A stretch of 64,000 bases of DNA from Taxawa tesnikishii (nom. ined.) (Eukaryota > Ascomycota > Dothideomycetes > Dothideales): the NCBI GenBank assembly GCA_030247885.1, contig JAPDRO010000004.1, positions 1,116,001 to 1,180,000 of the forward strand, in the 5' to 3' direction. Under the pieces are notes generated by a model that was not told where the DNA came from, searched no databases, and saw only the letters and a program-made list of their open reading frames with translations. Position 1 is the first letter of the stretch, and each line of letters opens with the position of its first letter. Of this stretch, positions 35,394 through 46,482 are shown one piece after another. The position numbers and the translations under genes were made by a program.

Positions 35394-36515
35394 CGCTGGG
35401 GAAGGAACGCGTAGAGAAACTGGAGGAAATCACACGACAGCCTACCTACCTGAGATGGGGCATGAGCAGACTTGTAGGCAGATCGAGCCATCTGCGTCTC
35501 TTTTCAGCCGTCCTACCTGCATGCCCAGAGCTACAGTTCACGGATCGTCAGTTGCTCCGTCTTGTCCGTGTTTGCAGCAATTCAAACGGCGAGGGATATT
35601 TTCTTCCTGGAGGTCAACCAGTAGCACGTCTTGTTTTTGCACAGACGTCCGAAAAGGTGCTACACGGTTTAGTAAGGGCCCCGCAAATGTCACCGCAGGA
35701 TCCGCTGGGCGGGAACCCTCGATCGGACAAACCCAGAAGAGTAAGTCAAGCAAAGGAACCCAGTGACGACATGTCAAAATTTTGAGCAAGGGAGAACTGG
35801 CGGCCCAGCGTTGGCACGCGTACGTGGCCGAAATTGAAGTTCACGGCGGAGACCTTGGCGTCTTGAGGTGGAGGGCGGGTGCTGGCTTGGAGGCTCGGCG
35901 GATAGCCTGACACCGCGGACTCGTCCAATGCAGCAACGGCCACACCGAGATTACCAGGAGCGCTATCGGATTGCCCTTCTTGGAGTTGAAGTTACATTTG
36001 ATGGACGTGGTGCAGAGGACTCACGTGCTGTCCATGCATTCTGGTAGTTTGGCTCCGTTCCCTGACTTTTGTCACCCTGGCCTCGTTCTAGTTGCGCCGT
36101 AACTGTTCACATGTTGCAAGCGTACAGAAAGCCTTTCTCGTTAGCAAACCAAGAGTCAATAAGCCAGATCTTGCCGGGCGTAAGCTCGTTACCAGTTCCT
36201 TGACAGGCACGTGGAGAGATGAATTGAAGTTCAGACTCGACTCCGGCCTAGAGCTTCCGAGCTTGCGGCAAACGTATGGCGCGGATCTTTCCCGCAGCCA
36301 CATCCGCCAGCCACATCCGCCAGCCACCAGCGAGCGAGCGAATGAGAGTCAACACGACCCCTTGCAGCAATCGAATTGCAATTGACGGTAAACTACCGTC
36401 GTCATCGCTATACAATCGATACCATCACACGACAGCAACTCCTGCAACCGCAAAGCACCGTTCAATTGACCGACAAGCCAAGCCCGAGTCGAAGCACCAG
36501 AGAAGAACGACCAAC
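35394..36515. other. Divergent intergenic region, 1.1 kb
   Basis: Promoter region of the sugar transporter (left) and the kelch gene (right). A direct repeat of CCACATCCGCCAG lies at about 36299-36326. No gene is supported. Confidence 0.4.
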
Positions 36516-37930
36516 ATGGCTGAAGTCGCAGCTGGAGTAATCGCCGCAGAGCAAGTCATCTCCACCACCATCGAAGGAGGAGCTGTCGCTGGTTATGCCA
36601 TCGCCAAAGACACAATGCCTCTCAATGCCACCTTCGCACAGATGGCGAAAACGCCAGAGCAAGATCCGTAAGTGCTTGTCTTCCTTCTTTCCCTTCGCCG
36701 TCTCCAAAACTCGCTCGCCCAAAAGATTCCTGACCGGATTCAGCGTGGCGCTGGCCCGCTCCCACCACACCGTTACCGTTATTGGCAACAAAGCTTACAT
36801 CTTCGGCGGCCACGTCTCTGACGGGGAACTTGCCTCGACCGATATCCACGTTGTCACATTGCCGTCGTCACGAAACGCTGATGCGGAATACGCATGCCAC
36901 CCCGCCGTTCCTCACTCGGATGACGGCGAGCTTCCAGCGCCTCGCGCACGGCACACTGCTTGTGCCAAGGGCCAGCACATCCTCGTCTTTGGCGGCTGCG
37001 ATGCATCTTCCAACCCCATCGATGAGGACCAATGTCTCTGGCTCTGGGACACGGAAACCTGCAAATGGCAGCGCGTGGCCAACACCAACGCCTCGCTCGG
37101 CGACTCTCGGGCACCGGGAAAGCGGTACGAGCATAGCGTGTCTCTGTACCACGACACGCACCTCATCCTCCACGGGGCAGAACTTCCCCCGACGCGGATC
37201 CTCTAACCGATACCTGGCTCTTCGACTTCAGCTCCCGAGGCTGGAGCAAGCTGCCCGACGCCCCCAGCGCGGCCAACAGCGTTGCCTTCCTCGACGACAC
37301 GCTCTACGTGATCAGCAGCTCCGACGACATGAGCAGCAGCGTGCACCACCTGCGTCTCACATCCTCCGAACTGCACCCGCAAGCACCCTCCCACACGCCC
37401 TGGCAAACCACAACATTCCCCACCAACCCGCTCACGCCAGGGCCACAGCCCCGCACAGGCGCAGGCCTGGTACCCGTCACAACGGGCTACGGCCGGCGCT
37501 ACCTCCTCTACTTCTTCGGGCTCCACCCCACCAGCACCACCTCCTCGTCGCACGAGCGCGAAAAGGCGAGCATAGCCCCTATCACTCCGACATCTGGACC
37601 TTCCAAACGCCCTCGGCTGCCCCCGTCAACCCGCCCGACACCTCCTCGGCCTCCAGCACGCTCTCCTCCCTCGCCTCGGCCCTCAGACCCGCCGCCATCA
37701 AGGACTCGATCCGCCATAAGCTGGGCTACGACTCCGGCGGCCACAGTTGGGCAGAGGTCGAAGTCCTCCCTCCCGAGGACATGAGCGGGCATGAGGGCAA
37801 GGTGCACCCGGGTCCGCGCGGCTTCTTCGGCGTCGACGCGCTCGCGGACGGAAGAGGGGTCGTCATGTGGGGTGGCTTGAATGCGGGCGGGGAGAGGGAG
37901 GGCGATGGGTGGATCGTTAGAGTTCAATAG
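36516..37930 (+). CDS. Kelch-type beta-propeller protein, two apparent frameshifts
   Basis: Exon 1 (36516-36667) encodes MAEVAAGVIAAEQVISTT and is joined over a 76-nt intron to exon 2 at 36744. Kelch blades are seen as VALARSHHTVTVIGNKAYIFGGHV, PRARHTACAKGQHILVFGGCD, LWLWDTETCKWQRV, PGKRYEHSVSLYHDTHLILHGA, DTWLFDFSSRGWSKLPDAP and a final GRGVVMWGGLNAGGE. Such propellers usually mediate protein binding; no enzymatic residues are evident. Single-base losses lie at the CCCCC run 37186-37190 and the AAAA run 37561-37564. Exons total 1339 nt, two short of a multiple of three. Confidence 0.82.
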
Positions 37931-38483
37931 GCGCGCTTGTCTGTATGGGCGGCTTTCAGGCTCTTTGAGAAGTGTTGGGGGGGGGGGGGCGGGGGCGCAC
38001 GGAATGGGGTGCTGAGTGGGATCCGCTGCTGTTGTTGCTTTATGACGAAAAAGAAAGAAAAAGGCTGGCTGTAGGTTTAAGAGGGCTTCTTCTTCTCCCC
38101 AAGATTGGGAGACGGGAAAGTGGGGGTTCGAAGGGTTTCGGAAGCACGAAAAGGCTCTGGGGGCGTCTGGACAGTGCGAATTCTGCTGACCGGCGCGTCC
38201 TGTGCTTGAACGGAGAAGAAAAGGAAAGGAAAGGAGAGGAGAATCGTGAACTGCACGGAAACCAAGAGAGAATGTCAAATCATCGAGCCATGCGGGCTCC
38301 CGTTTGTAATTTCTGAGTATTGTACACAGGACTTTCCGTCCCACTCAAAGCGAGCGTATGAAGACTCCGTGAAGGAAAAAGAAAAGGAAGGGGACACCAC
38401 TGCCCAAAAACCCGGGTATAATAAACATTAGATCTAGGAAAGAACTCGAAGGATTCCCTTTATAGGAAGATACTCTTCATGGT
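37931..38483. other. Convergent 3' flanks with a G tract
   Basis: Holds a 13-base G run followed by C and five G (37977-37995). No gene is supported. Confidence 0.4.
37977..37995 (+). repeat. Poly-G tract (13 G, C, 5 G)
   Basis: A long G homopolymer 47 bp after the kelch stop codon. It may form a G-quadruplex; its true length is uncertain in any assembly. Confidence 0.8.
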
Positions 38484-39996
38484 TCACCTGCTGCTCTCCA
38501 CACCCAGCACTCCACTCCCTTTGCCGTGCAAGCGCGTGTTGACGCGGTCCACACGTTCCCTCAACCCCTTGAGCGGCGTCGATGGTACTGTGGCGCTGCT
38601 CTTCTTGCGTGGGCTCCGTCGTAGCACACGCTGGACTTCGCGCTCTTCGGCCGCCTCCTCGGCCAGCACTTGCACACCACCGCCAGCTTGGTCGTCGAGG
38701 ATTTGCTGTCGTGAGCCGAGCGCTTGTTGCTGGGCTTTGCCCGCGGGTACAACAGGTTGAACGGTCGATTGGACGATTTTGGCCATAGCTGATGCATCGG
38801 CGTGTTCTGATTCGTAGGGCGAAGCATCCGCAGCAAGACTCTCTGCAGGGGTGGACTTGGTGACGGTAACGTTGCCGTTGTCGGCGTCGACTTTCTTCTG
38901 CGCCGCAGTACGGGCTCTCTCATACCGTGCGGAGACGTCACCGCCGACCCACTTGGTGCCGAGCAGGCCGTCCCAGAAGGTGAAGAAGGGCTGACTGAAG
39001 TTGGTCTTGATGCCCCAGCTCTGGTGATGCACGTCGTGGTAGCCGGCGTTGTTGTGCGTGATGTGCTGCAGGGGGTCCCAGGGGAAGACGTAGCCGCAGT
39101 GGTCGTCGACCGTCTTGATAGTGCTGCAGGTGAAGAACCACATGCTCTGACGAGGCGTCATGCCGACGATCAAATAGGCGAGTCCGGTTCCGAGAGTGTC
39201 TAAAAGGAAACCCTCAACGGGGTGGTTGTACAGCGCACCGTAGGCGTATGGGACATACAGGCGGTGATGACGGGAGTGGAAGGCGGCTGTGAATTGTCAG
39301 CAATCTGCCCTTTGGAGTAGCAGTCGCTACCAACATACTGTATAGCCACTTGTTCATGTGCATGGCGCGGTGCCAGAAGTACTGCCAGGTATCCACGATG
39401 AAGATAGCCAAGATGAACTGGAAGGAGGGAATAACGGCGTGGTAGATGACTTTCGCAGCCAAGAGCTCCCAGGAAGCAAATGCGGGCACGACGTCTCCAG
39501 AAGCAATGTTCTGGAAGACGTTGTACTGTCCTCCGTTCAGAGCGCCAGAAAGCATTGGGTGAGACGAGGCCAGGTTGTTAGCAATGCCTTGAGCGTTTAG
39601 TCCAATGACGGCCAGCACGGCTGGAAGTGCGCGCTGCGCAAGTCGTATCCTCTGAGCCCACACAGCAATGTCATGGTCTTCTCTTCCAATCACGGCCTCG
39701 TCGTCAAAGTATCCTAGCACCACGCCGAACGCGGTCTGGATGATCTGTTGCAGGATGACGTCCCGGAAAACCTCCCACCGAGATACGTGGTTGCGCTTTA
39801 GGACCTCAGCTGGAGTATGCAACCGGTATTGTGGAAACAGGTCCCGTTCGTCTATCCAGTGGAATACGAGAGAGACGCCCCAGTAGGCGACAATGGGAAG
39901 GACTAGGGTAAGGTACTTGTCGGGGATGCCCGGAACAAGCGGCGGTAGGGACTGAAGGGTGTATGAAGGAAGAGGAGGAAGGGTAGCGTTCGCCAT
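38484..39996 (-). CDS. SUR2: Sphinganine C4-hydroxylase
   Basis: Sur2 adds the C4 hydroxyl that turns dihydrosphingosine into phytosphingosine in the ER. Exons 39339-39996 and 38484-39286 give 486 residues with an intact frame. The di-iron histidine boxes of the fatty-acid hydroxylase superfamily are complete: WHRAMH, FHSRHH and YHDVHH. Family sequence PLVPGIPDKYLTLVLPIVAYWG and FPQYRLHTPAEVLKRNHVSRWEVFRDVI is close to filamentous-fungal Sur2. The Ser/Ala/Lys-rich tail after FWDGLLGTKWVGG is longer than in yeast. I chose the Met before ANATLPPLPSYTL; an in-frame Met four codons upstream is possible. Confidence 0.93.
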
Positions 39997-40764
39997 TGTA
40001 GCGTGCATTGGTAGGTAGACGTCCTCTGCTGCTCAAGGCGGACGTGTGTTGGTGATAAAGGGCGCCCGGTGGACGCGACACAGAGGGGCTGAATCAGGCG
40101 ACGCTCGGAGATTAATGACACGCGACTGTCGAAAGAAGTCGGCTTCTCTGGGACTGGTTGTTTGTTTGTTTAGTTGGTTGTATTATACGGGAATAAAGGG
40201 ATTAGGGATGCTGTATGCAGTATTGGTGTTTTGAAGCAAAAGGAATGGCGACGGTTGGCGAGAAAAGAGTTGATAGAAGAAGGAGCGGACTCGGGGGCTG
40301 TTCAAGTTTAGTCGTGTGTGATGGGCTGAGTCGAATTGAAATGGAGAGTTTGAAGGAACCAGCGTCATTTGGCGGCGCAGCACCAAGCCGGAAGCCGAAC
40401 GAATGGCGAGGCCGGATGAATGAGGCGAAAAGCGCACAAAAAGCAACTAACAATGATTCAAGCCAAACACAAATCTCCAAGCCAACGTCTGTCTGCTGTA
40501 GGCTAGACGGTGGCAAAGTACACGATCCCAATACACGGGTCACGGCAATCGATATGCGAGATCATCAGATTACGCCTGCATATCCATATCCAGATCATGC
40601 AGGGCGGCCTGCGTGCACGACCATATCCATCTCATCACCGGAAGGTTAGGTCTTACTCGTAGTCTCCTGTTTCTCCTTGACAGTCACGCCTCCTACTGTC
40701 CCATCCTCAGCCCTATCTCGCATACTCGTCCTCCAAGCCCAGTCTCCCCACATACTCACTCACC
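39997..40764. other. Divergent intergenic region, SUR2 / LysM genes
   Basis: Two promoters must lie here. I see no distinct motif and no gene. Confidence 0.4.
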
Positions 40765-41676
40765 ATGTCTGGTGACGCCTGCTGCATCTGCTCGGCACTG
40801 CTCGACACCTACGACGCAAAGACCGAGAAGCCCATCATCCCCGGCCGCTATCTGGCCTGCTGCAGCCGGGTCATCTGCACGCGCTGTCTTACCCAAAACC
40901 CACGCTACAACAGTTACTGCCCATACTGTCAAATATCCAGCTCGCCGTCGACATTGCCACAGGGCTTGCGCGACCCGCCTGCATACAGCGCCGCCACCTC
41001 CGTCGACGAGAAGATCCCTCCTCCGCCATCTGCGCTACAACAGGATGGCGAGAATCCGCCCGCATACTCTGCGCACAGCGCAGTGCAGCCGCCGAGAGAG
41101 AAAGAGACGGAACCGATAGCTCAGGATGTGCTGCATTTCTTGACGCCTACGGATACGCTACAAGGGCTATCGCTCGCATATGGAGTTCCGCTCAATGCGC
41201 TTAGGAGAACGAACAACATCTACTCGGACCACCTGATCCAGGGCCGTAGGACGGTCCTGATTCCTGGGGAATACTACAAAGGCGGCGTGAGCCTGAGTCC
41301 CCGACCGCTAGAGGGTGAGGAAGAGGAGGCGAAGAAGGCGAAAGTCAGGCGGTGGATGGTTGCTTGCAAGGTCGCCGAGTAAGTGCACCCCAGCTCCCTT
41401 CGGGGAAACATGTGACATACAAGGATGAAAGGGGCTGACGTGAAGAGTGTTCCTCCGCGCTTTAGGTATGATGTTGCCCTTCTCTACCTTGAGCAAGCAG
41501 ACTACGACCTCGATGTCGCAATCGCAGCCTACAAAGAAGACGAGACGTGGGAGAAGGAGCACCCGCTCGAAGCAGATTCGAAGAAGAAGAAGCAAAAATC
41601 CGCCAAAGCGGCTGGCATGAGGAGATTCGTAGGCGCTGCAGGTGGAGCCGCGGCTGCTTTGGACAGAAGCAGATGA
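40765..41676 (+). CDS. Intracellular RING-like/LysM/UBA-like protein
   Basis: Exons 40765-41378 and 41466-41676 give 274 residues, intact. The N-terminus has a zinc-ribbon/RING-like set of cysteines (CCICSALLDTY, YLACCSRVICTRCL, YCPYCQ). The middle is Pro-rich with two PPAYSA motifs. A LysM-type module follows (HFLTPTDTLQGLSLAYGVPLNALRRTNNIYSDHLIQGRRTVLIP). The C-terminus after the intron, YDVALLYLEQADYDLDVAIAAY, resembles a UBA-like helix bundle. There is no signal peptide, so unlike LysM effectors this protein is probably cytosolic. This architecture is conserved in ascomycetes; the function is unknown. Confidence 0.8.
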
Positions 41677-42239
41677 TACGACTTGCGTGATATTGAACGA
41701 AACGGTACAGCATTGCATGGTCGAGGTGTAGAGGTATACCAATGTTTTAGACGAGTTTGTACGAGCATGATACCCACGTTTTCTTACACATCGTCCCCTT
41801 TGAAGCCTAGCCGTTATACTAATCGTGACAACGGGGCTGCTCATGGGGGCTTGCACCAAGGATAGATTGCAACTTGACAGCAGAAGGCCGGCAGTCCAGC
41901 CACCCATGTATGTTGCAAAAGGAATATGTCATTGTGGGAAAAGAGTGCATAGATATGATCGTTGGCAATGCGCTAGTCAAGGCGGTGCAATCCCCAGATT
42001 TCCTCTTGCGACATAACGCCGCTCGAGTTGTTGACTTTCTGCAGCAGCACCGTCTACGCTGCTGTCTCAAACTTGAGTTTCCCTAACTTTGTACCACCCA
42101 CCAGCATCCGGCCGCTGTGACAACGGGGCCCATGCGCGACAAGCCACGCCCAACAGCTGTCCGCCGCAGCAGCGCGGGGCATGCGGTAGTAGGGCCCAGC
42201 TCCTCTGCTTCGTGCTAGGTATTCTCCATTCCAATCACC
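41677..42239. other. Intergenic
   Basis: 3' flank of the LysM gene and promoter of the ankyrin-deaminase gene. No supported feature. Confidence 0.4.
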
Positions 42240-43721
42240 ATGTCCGTCATAGTGAAGATCCCTTCAGCTGAGGTTCTGGAATGGAACAGCAGCAACCTTC
42301 GGGTGCGTTGTCCGTATTGCGATAAAGTCCACCGTCATGGTCTCCCAGAATATGAAGAGCGGCCCCGGTCTGAAGAGCAGAACCGCTACGGGGAGCAGCG
42401 CCGTGTTGCACATTGCGGCACAAAGCTCGGACGATATGACAGCAACGAATACAGCCTAGTCTTCCCGCTCGGTTCAGATACAATATTCCCCGCCTACGAG
42501 ATTGACAAGCTTAGGGTGCTCTACGTGAAGGCAGGGGCAAGGCATGACACAGATGTGGCCGACCTTTTCCATCGGGCCATGCATATCGAGGAGCCGCCCA
42601 AGTTCGGAGACGCTACCGAGACGAGGCAAGTTGAGGGTGAAGTTGACGGCAAGCGCGAGATGCACGGGTTGAAGGTCATTGACGATGCAGTCGCAGCATG
42701 CGTGACCGGGGATGTAAAGAACGTGAAGAGGTTTGTCGAGAACTCAAAAGACGCTCGAATCTTCCTCCAGGGTGTCGATGAAAGCAACAACACCGCTTTG
42801 CTCCTGGCTGCGGCCGAGGAGTCATCTGATATGGTCAAATTCCTGATCGACAAGCGCTGCCACGTAAATGCTCGCAACAACGAAGGTTGTACACCTCTAA
42901 TGCAAGCTGCTTTATGGGGAAGGCTAGACAACGTTATTCTCCTGCTGGAAGCAGAAGCGCGTCCTTTTGAAAAGGACAATGAGGGACACGAAGCCATAGG
43001 CTTTGCCAGACCGGACGTCATCAACGACGAAAGGCGAAGTGAAACCATCTACAAGGAGCAAACATACCTGGCGAACTTACGCAGAAGGAGGATCGTACAG
43101 CTGCTTGAGCAGTACCTACCAACACCAGCGGACACCAACCCTCTACGTACTCTCGGTATCGATTTTAGCCAGTATTCCTTCCACAAGTCTGGAGAGACAA
43201 GCTCGATCGTACTATCAGCACCTCTCACAAACTTCCCTGTCGAATATCTGGAAAAGACCATCGCTACCCTATACCGGAGTCCAATGTTTCCTCTCATCAA
43301 CGCTCGCTCCGGCTGGGGTCATCACGCAGAGGATGCGGTCATATCGGGTAGGATCTGGACCCAGCAGGTCCTGCGGCTTGCGGAAACTATCAACTACCGA
43401 GTCGCGTTCCACGAGAGAGACCGTAGAATTCCGGGTCGATTCCACGCCTCACATTCCGAAGCACAACTCATCGCTTATTTTATCGACAAACATGTTCTAC
43501 GTGAGGATGTAATTGATGCATACGACGGACTCGGCACTTTAAGTGGAGAGGAGGCTAAGGAACACGGGAGGAAGCTACATACACTGTTGGGCGTTTTTCC
43601 ATCACGTTGTTTGACAAAAGCTACCATCCTGGCCAGTACTCGTGTATGCGACGAGTGCATTCGGTTTGCTAAAGCTGTCAATGACGCTTTCGGATTGAAT
43701 CTGACACTCATATGGCGATAA
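42240..43721 (+). CDS. Ankyrin-repeat protein with DYW-like deaminase domain
   Basis: A single uninterrupted exon of 493 residues. The N-terminus has a zinc-finger-like set (Cys24, Cys27, His31, then His58-Cys59). Residues ~145-270 hold ankyrin repeats (NNTALLLAAAEESSDMVKFL, NNEGCTPLMQAALWGRLDNV). The C-terminal half ends in a deaminase-type zinc site: His405-Ser-Glu407 in GRFHASHSEAQLIAYF, and Cys470-x2-Cys473 in TRVCDECIRFAKAVN. HSE with CxxC recalls DYW-family nucleic-acid deaminases, best known as the C-to-U editing domain of plant PPR proteins. Deamination of a nucleic acid or nucleotide is inferred from these residues; the target is unknown. The OTT_1508-type fungal deaminases are the main alternative family. 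Confidence 0.82.
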   Translation: MSVIVKIPSAEVLEWNSSNLRVRCPYCDKVHRHGLPEYEERPRSEEQNRYGEQRRVAHCGTKLGRYDSNEYSLVFPLGSDTIFPAYEIDKLRVLYVKAGARHDTDVADLFHRAMHIEEPPKFGDATETRQVEGEVDGKREMHGLKVIDDAVAACVTGDVKNVKRFVENSKDARIFLQGVDESNNTALLLAAAEESSDMVKFLIDKRCHVNARNNEGCTPLMQAALWGRLDNVILLLEAEARPFEKDNEGHEAIGFARPDVINDERRSETIYKEQTYLANLRRRRIVQLLEQYLPTPADTNPLRTLGIDFSQYSFHKSGETSSIVLSAPLTNFPVEYLEKTIATLYRSPMFPLINARSGWGHHAEDAVISGRIWTQQVLRLAETINYRVAFHERDRRIPGRFHASHSEAQLIAYFIDKHVLREDVIDAYDGLGTLSGEEAKEHGRKLHTLLGVFPSRCLTKATILASTRVCDECIRFAKAVNDAFGLNLTLIWR

Positions 43722-44577
43722 GCCAACACGACATCACTAGAATTCGATCTCCTTGCCAGTGATACGGTTTTCCGATAAAAGGGAATTCAGCCGTTAGGCT
43801 AGAAGTGATTCATCGAGCATATGAAGTGAGATTCTCATCTTCAACATGATCCCCTTGACTGGACTGGACTTGTACCGTTGAATGGTCAGCAGTGGGGTTA
43901 CACTTAACGGAAGATGCACCGCTCACGCCAGTCACCGATCAGAAACCCGGCCTTCTACCCTTCGCAATAACCCGGTGCAATGTTGCCCAGTGGCTGCACT
44001 GCCCGAAGTCCGAAAGCCACATCAACCATTTGAGGAATTCCTTCAGCGTTCCAGGTTTGGTCAGCGTAGTGGTAGATGGTTCAGAGATCTGTTCGAAGGC
44101 ATTTGGTCAAGCGAGGCTTGACCCGCCCAAATCATGTACTCCTGACACTCTGTTTGACCCGGCCTCTACTTCGGAAGCCATGACCGCAATTCCCACTACT
44201 ACACTGGTGGAGGACCATGAGGGATATCCAAATCTGGAGTGGTATACTCCTATATCCCTACTTCTCCCGTATGACTTTGTCATGTCAGATTCAGAAGCTA
44301 CGAGCAAGCTTACCATTGAAGACATTGGTTTCGGATCGTCGATGATGGAAGGTCAGTGCGGTTGGAAATGCTTTCGAGCCTGCCATTGGCGATAGTCTTC
44401 TGTTCCAGTTTAATCGAGTTGACCAACAATAATCGATTCTCTCAGTGATTCAACAATCTTGACATAAAACTGCATCAGTCGCTCGCATCGGATTGATCGG
44501 TGAGGCTCAGGCCAACCTTGATAGAACGAGGCGTCTTGCGCTTGCTCGTCTCCACCTGAACGAACCCCAAGGCCAGT
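43722..44577. other. Intergenic with a weak ORF
   Basis: A 167-codon open frame on the plus strand (43892-44395) ends in CGWKCFRACHWR. It has no motif I recognise and no clear splice context; it could be a small orphan gene or chance. Confidence 0.25.
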
Positions 44578-46482
44578 CTAGTACGTGTACCTGAACCCTT
44601 CCAGCCCCTCAATCTGCAGCTGTCCGCTAGCCTGCTTCTTGTTCGCAGCATAGAAGTTCACGCTCAAGCACGCCACCAGAATAAGTATGAGCAAACACGC
44701 CGCAATGCAAGCGTATAGTCCAGGGTGGTAATGCGGACTGTCCTGGCTCCGGAAGACCAAAGAGCCAGCGATGCCTCCGATACCACCCATCCCGACAAGG
44801 CTGGCGCTGCAGAAAGCACGCTTCCACTGCCCGCGAATGTTGTTTGCTTGGTACGTCATCACTGTCGGGATGTTTGAGTTTGCACCGGCGCAGGTGAGGA
44901 ATACACTGCGAATGGACAACATTAGTCTCAAAGGGATGGTGAGAGTTTGGGAAAGGGGACACGTACCCGAAATAGCGCACACTTGTGCTGGATGCCCATC
45001 CCATGAGGGCCAGCCCTATGATCGAGATGGTCGCGTTGAAGGCGACTATGGGGCCTCGGATATGGTATTTATCTCCCAACCATCCGCACAGAAACATGAC
45101 GATGCCCGCAAACGCATACGGAGGGGCGACGAGGCATTGTGAAGCAGCCAGACTGAAACCCATCCCCGCGCGTAGGATGATGGGTAGGAAGTAAGCGAGC
45201 GCATAGGCCTGGGTTGTGCCGGCGAAGAAAATGAGTGCGAAGCCCCAGATCTTGAGGTCGAGAGCGGGTCTCAAGAAGCGTGCCAGCGTGAATGCTTCAA
45301 GGCTCACGTCGCCACGGTCGGCGTCGATGCGGCGCACGATGAAGTCGACTTCGGGTTTGCTGAGGAAGCGCCAACACTTGTGAGCGCCGGCGTCGGGGAA
45401 GGGAACAAGGAGGAAGTAGCCGATGAGGGCGACGCAGCAGGTGATGATGCCTTCGATGATGAAAATCCTTTGACGAAGGAGGTCAGGTTGCTGGATTGCG
45501 TGGAATCAATGGGACTGTTGGACTTACCAGCGCCATCCAGTCAGGTCAGCGAGACCATTCATCTGCATGAGGCCATATGCAAGAATACCCTGGAGCGGTT
45601 AGCGCAGCCATATGCGTAGTTCACGATCAGGATCCCACAGCGAAAGCTGATGCAACGCATCCGATGATATAGAAAAAGGCGTAACGCTTGCCCGTCTCAT
45701 CTGTGGTGGTCAGCAAGAGGCACGTGTTATTCAGCAGGAACATTTACATCTGGTGTACCAAGCCGAAATCAGGAACACAGCACCCGGGAAGAATCCTGCC
45801 TTCGAACAATCAGCCAACCTTCCGTGCCAAATGTAGGAGCTTACTGACTTCAAGGGCTCCAAGGATGACACGCAATCCTGCCAGCACCGTCCAAGTGGGG
45901 GCAAATCCCATAGCTATCATGATTGCACCCCAAAGCAGAGTGATAGTAGATAGAAAGTAACGGGGCCCAAACTTGCGGCAAATGATCGTAGCAGGAGGTT
46001 GGAAAAGGACGTAACTGATAAAGAAGACCAGAGTCACGATAGACTACAGTCCTGTCAGCAATTGGATTTCCGGTCGAAAGTCATACTGCATACGTATCTG
46101 TAGCCGACCGTCATCGCCAGCTCAACGTTCATGCTACAACGCCGTCAGTGACGTTCATGTTGGAAGAACCCTGGACAGCGTGGAAGGATTACCCGGCTAT
46201 GGCAGCGGCTGAGAGGTTGGTTCTATCCTGGGAGCTCGTCAGTTTTGCCCAAGAGAGGCAGATAGCTGGCCATACCATCAGAGAGATACAATACATGACA
46301 CCACAGACACTGATCAACCTCCTGTCGATGCGGTGGAGGATCTTCTTCTGCTCTTCAGGAGAGAACTCGACCTCGAAGCTCCTGTGCGAGCCTTCTTTGC
46401 CGGTATATAGTACATCCTCTGCGTACTCGGCGTCCACTGCAGCCTTTTCGGGATGGCCGTTGTTGGCAATCGATGAGGTCAT
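44578..46482 (-). CDS. DAL5-type MFS permease (anion:cation symporter family)
   Basis: Family members import allantoate, nicotinate, pantothenate or similar small organic anions. About eight exons join without a frame break. Motifs: EEQKKILHRIDRRLISVCGVMY at the start of helix 1, DRTNLSAAAIAGMNVEL, ATIICRKFGPRYFLSTITLLWG, GALEAGFFPGAVFLISAWYTRYETGKRYAFF, GWRWIFIIEGIIT and SNIPTVMTYQANNIRGQWKRAF. The C-terminus is ASGQLQIEGLEGFRYTY, where the final FRY-type ending is common in this family. The start MTSSIANNGHPEK precedes a short acidic cytosolic leader. Substrate is not predictable from sequence alone. Confidence 0.9.

Noticed and set aside
37508-38344. 278-codon minus-strand frame
   Set aside because: Overlaps the kelch gene antisense and runs through its 3' flank and the poly-G tract; no motif.
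43892-44395. 167-codon plus-strand frame after the deaminase gene
   Set aside because: No motif or family recognised; kept only as a low-confidence note in the intergenic entry.
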